A stretch of DNA of 5,154 bases from an uncultured Brevundimonas sp. (GTDB lineage: Bacteria > Pseudomonadota > Alphaproteobacteria > Caulobacterales > Caulobacteraceae): the NCBI GenBank assembly GCA_946481425.1, contig CAMLNT010000166.1:1-5154 (forward strand), in the 5' to 3' direction. The translations under genes and the position numbers were made by a program. Shown in pieces: positions 5,063 to 5,154 of this stretch. Numbering within the stretch: position 1 is the stretch's first letter; each line of letters opens with the position of its first letter. The notes under the pieces were generated by a model, which was given only the letters and a program-made list of their open reading frames with translations, was not told the DNA's origin and made no database searches.

Positions 5063-5154
5063 TCAGCGGTCCCCATCTTCCAGGGTGTGCAGATACGCCA
5101 CGATATCAGCGATCTCGTCGGAGGGGAGTTCAAAGGTCGGCATGACGGCGTCGT
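5063..5154 (-). CDS. Cytochrome c, C-terminal fragment (cut by window edge)
   Basis: Only the last 29 codons and the TGA stop (5063-5065) are in the window; the gene continues beyond the right edge. The fragment reads DAVMPTFELP followed by SDEIADIVAYLHTLEDGDR. The VMPTF segment matches the Met axial-ligand loop of class I cytochromes c, and the rest is the usual C-terminal helix. It aligns without gaps to residues 83-107 of the cytochrome c at 34-378 with 13 of 25 residues identical, so the two are probably paralogues. The heme-binding CxxCH would lie outside the window. It is the upstream gene of an operon with the quinone oxidoreductase, whose start is 22 bp beyond its stop. Its reading frame and motif make it convincing despite its short length. 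Confidence 0.82.
   Translation of the reverse strand, partial: DAVMPTFELPSDEIADIVAYLHTLEDGDR

Overview
The window is GC-rich, gene-dense DNA. Its codon use, its protein families and its FNR/FixK-type operators suggest an alphaproteobacterium, possibly Caulobacterales or Rhizobiales-like, though the genus cannot be fixed from sequence alone. It looks like a chromosomal cluster for stress and low-oxygen growth. I see no phage, IS, CRISPR, tRNA or rRNA signal.

Layout from left to right: (1) a minus-strand gene for a small secreted class I cytochrome c (34-378). (2) A divergent promoter region (379-544) with two FNR/FixK-like palindromes 25 bp apart. (3) A plus-strand conserved protein of unknown function with a membrane-like N-terminal segment and a Cys/His motif (545-997). 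(4) A plus-strand pair: a tandem-domain universal stress protein (1143-2000) and a host-attachment/baeRF-like protein (2011-2472), behind a third operator. (5) A plus-strand trio: a DUF883/YqjD-like tail-anchored protein (2536-2832), a 125-aa protein of unknown function (2841-3218) and an 81-aa two-helix membrane protein (3218-3463). A fourth operator, overlapping the stop codon of the preceding gene, lies in front of it. (6) A plus-strand VIT1/CCC1-type iron/manganese transporter (3650-4351) with a structured-looking leader. (7) A convergent minus-strand operon at the right edge: a second cytochrome c (only its last 29 residues are in the window, 5063-5154), followed after 22 bp by a flavodoxin-fold NAD(P)H:quinone oxidoreductase (4453-5040).

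The unifying feature is regulatory. Four TTGAT-N4-ATCAA-like sites, each with one mismatch, lie within about 2 kb. Three are centred 56-61 bp upstream of the start codon they would serve, which suits an activator bound near -41.5 and a very short leader. I infer that an FNR/FixK/Dnr-type regulator turns on the cytochrome c, the USP pair and the DUF883 trio together when oxygen falls. Electron carriers (two cytochromes c, a flavoprotein), metal handling (VIT), ribosome- or translation-linked proteins (the DUF883/YqjD and baeRF-like families) and a nucleotide-binding stress protein would then form one microaerobic or dormancy-type response. The least understood parts are the Cys/His protein at 545-997 and the two small genes at 2841-3463.
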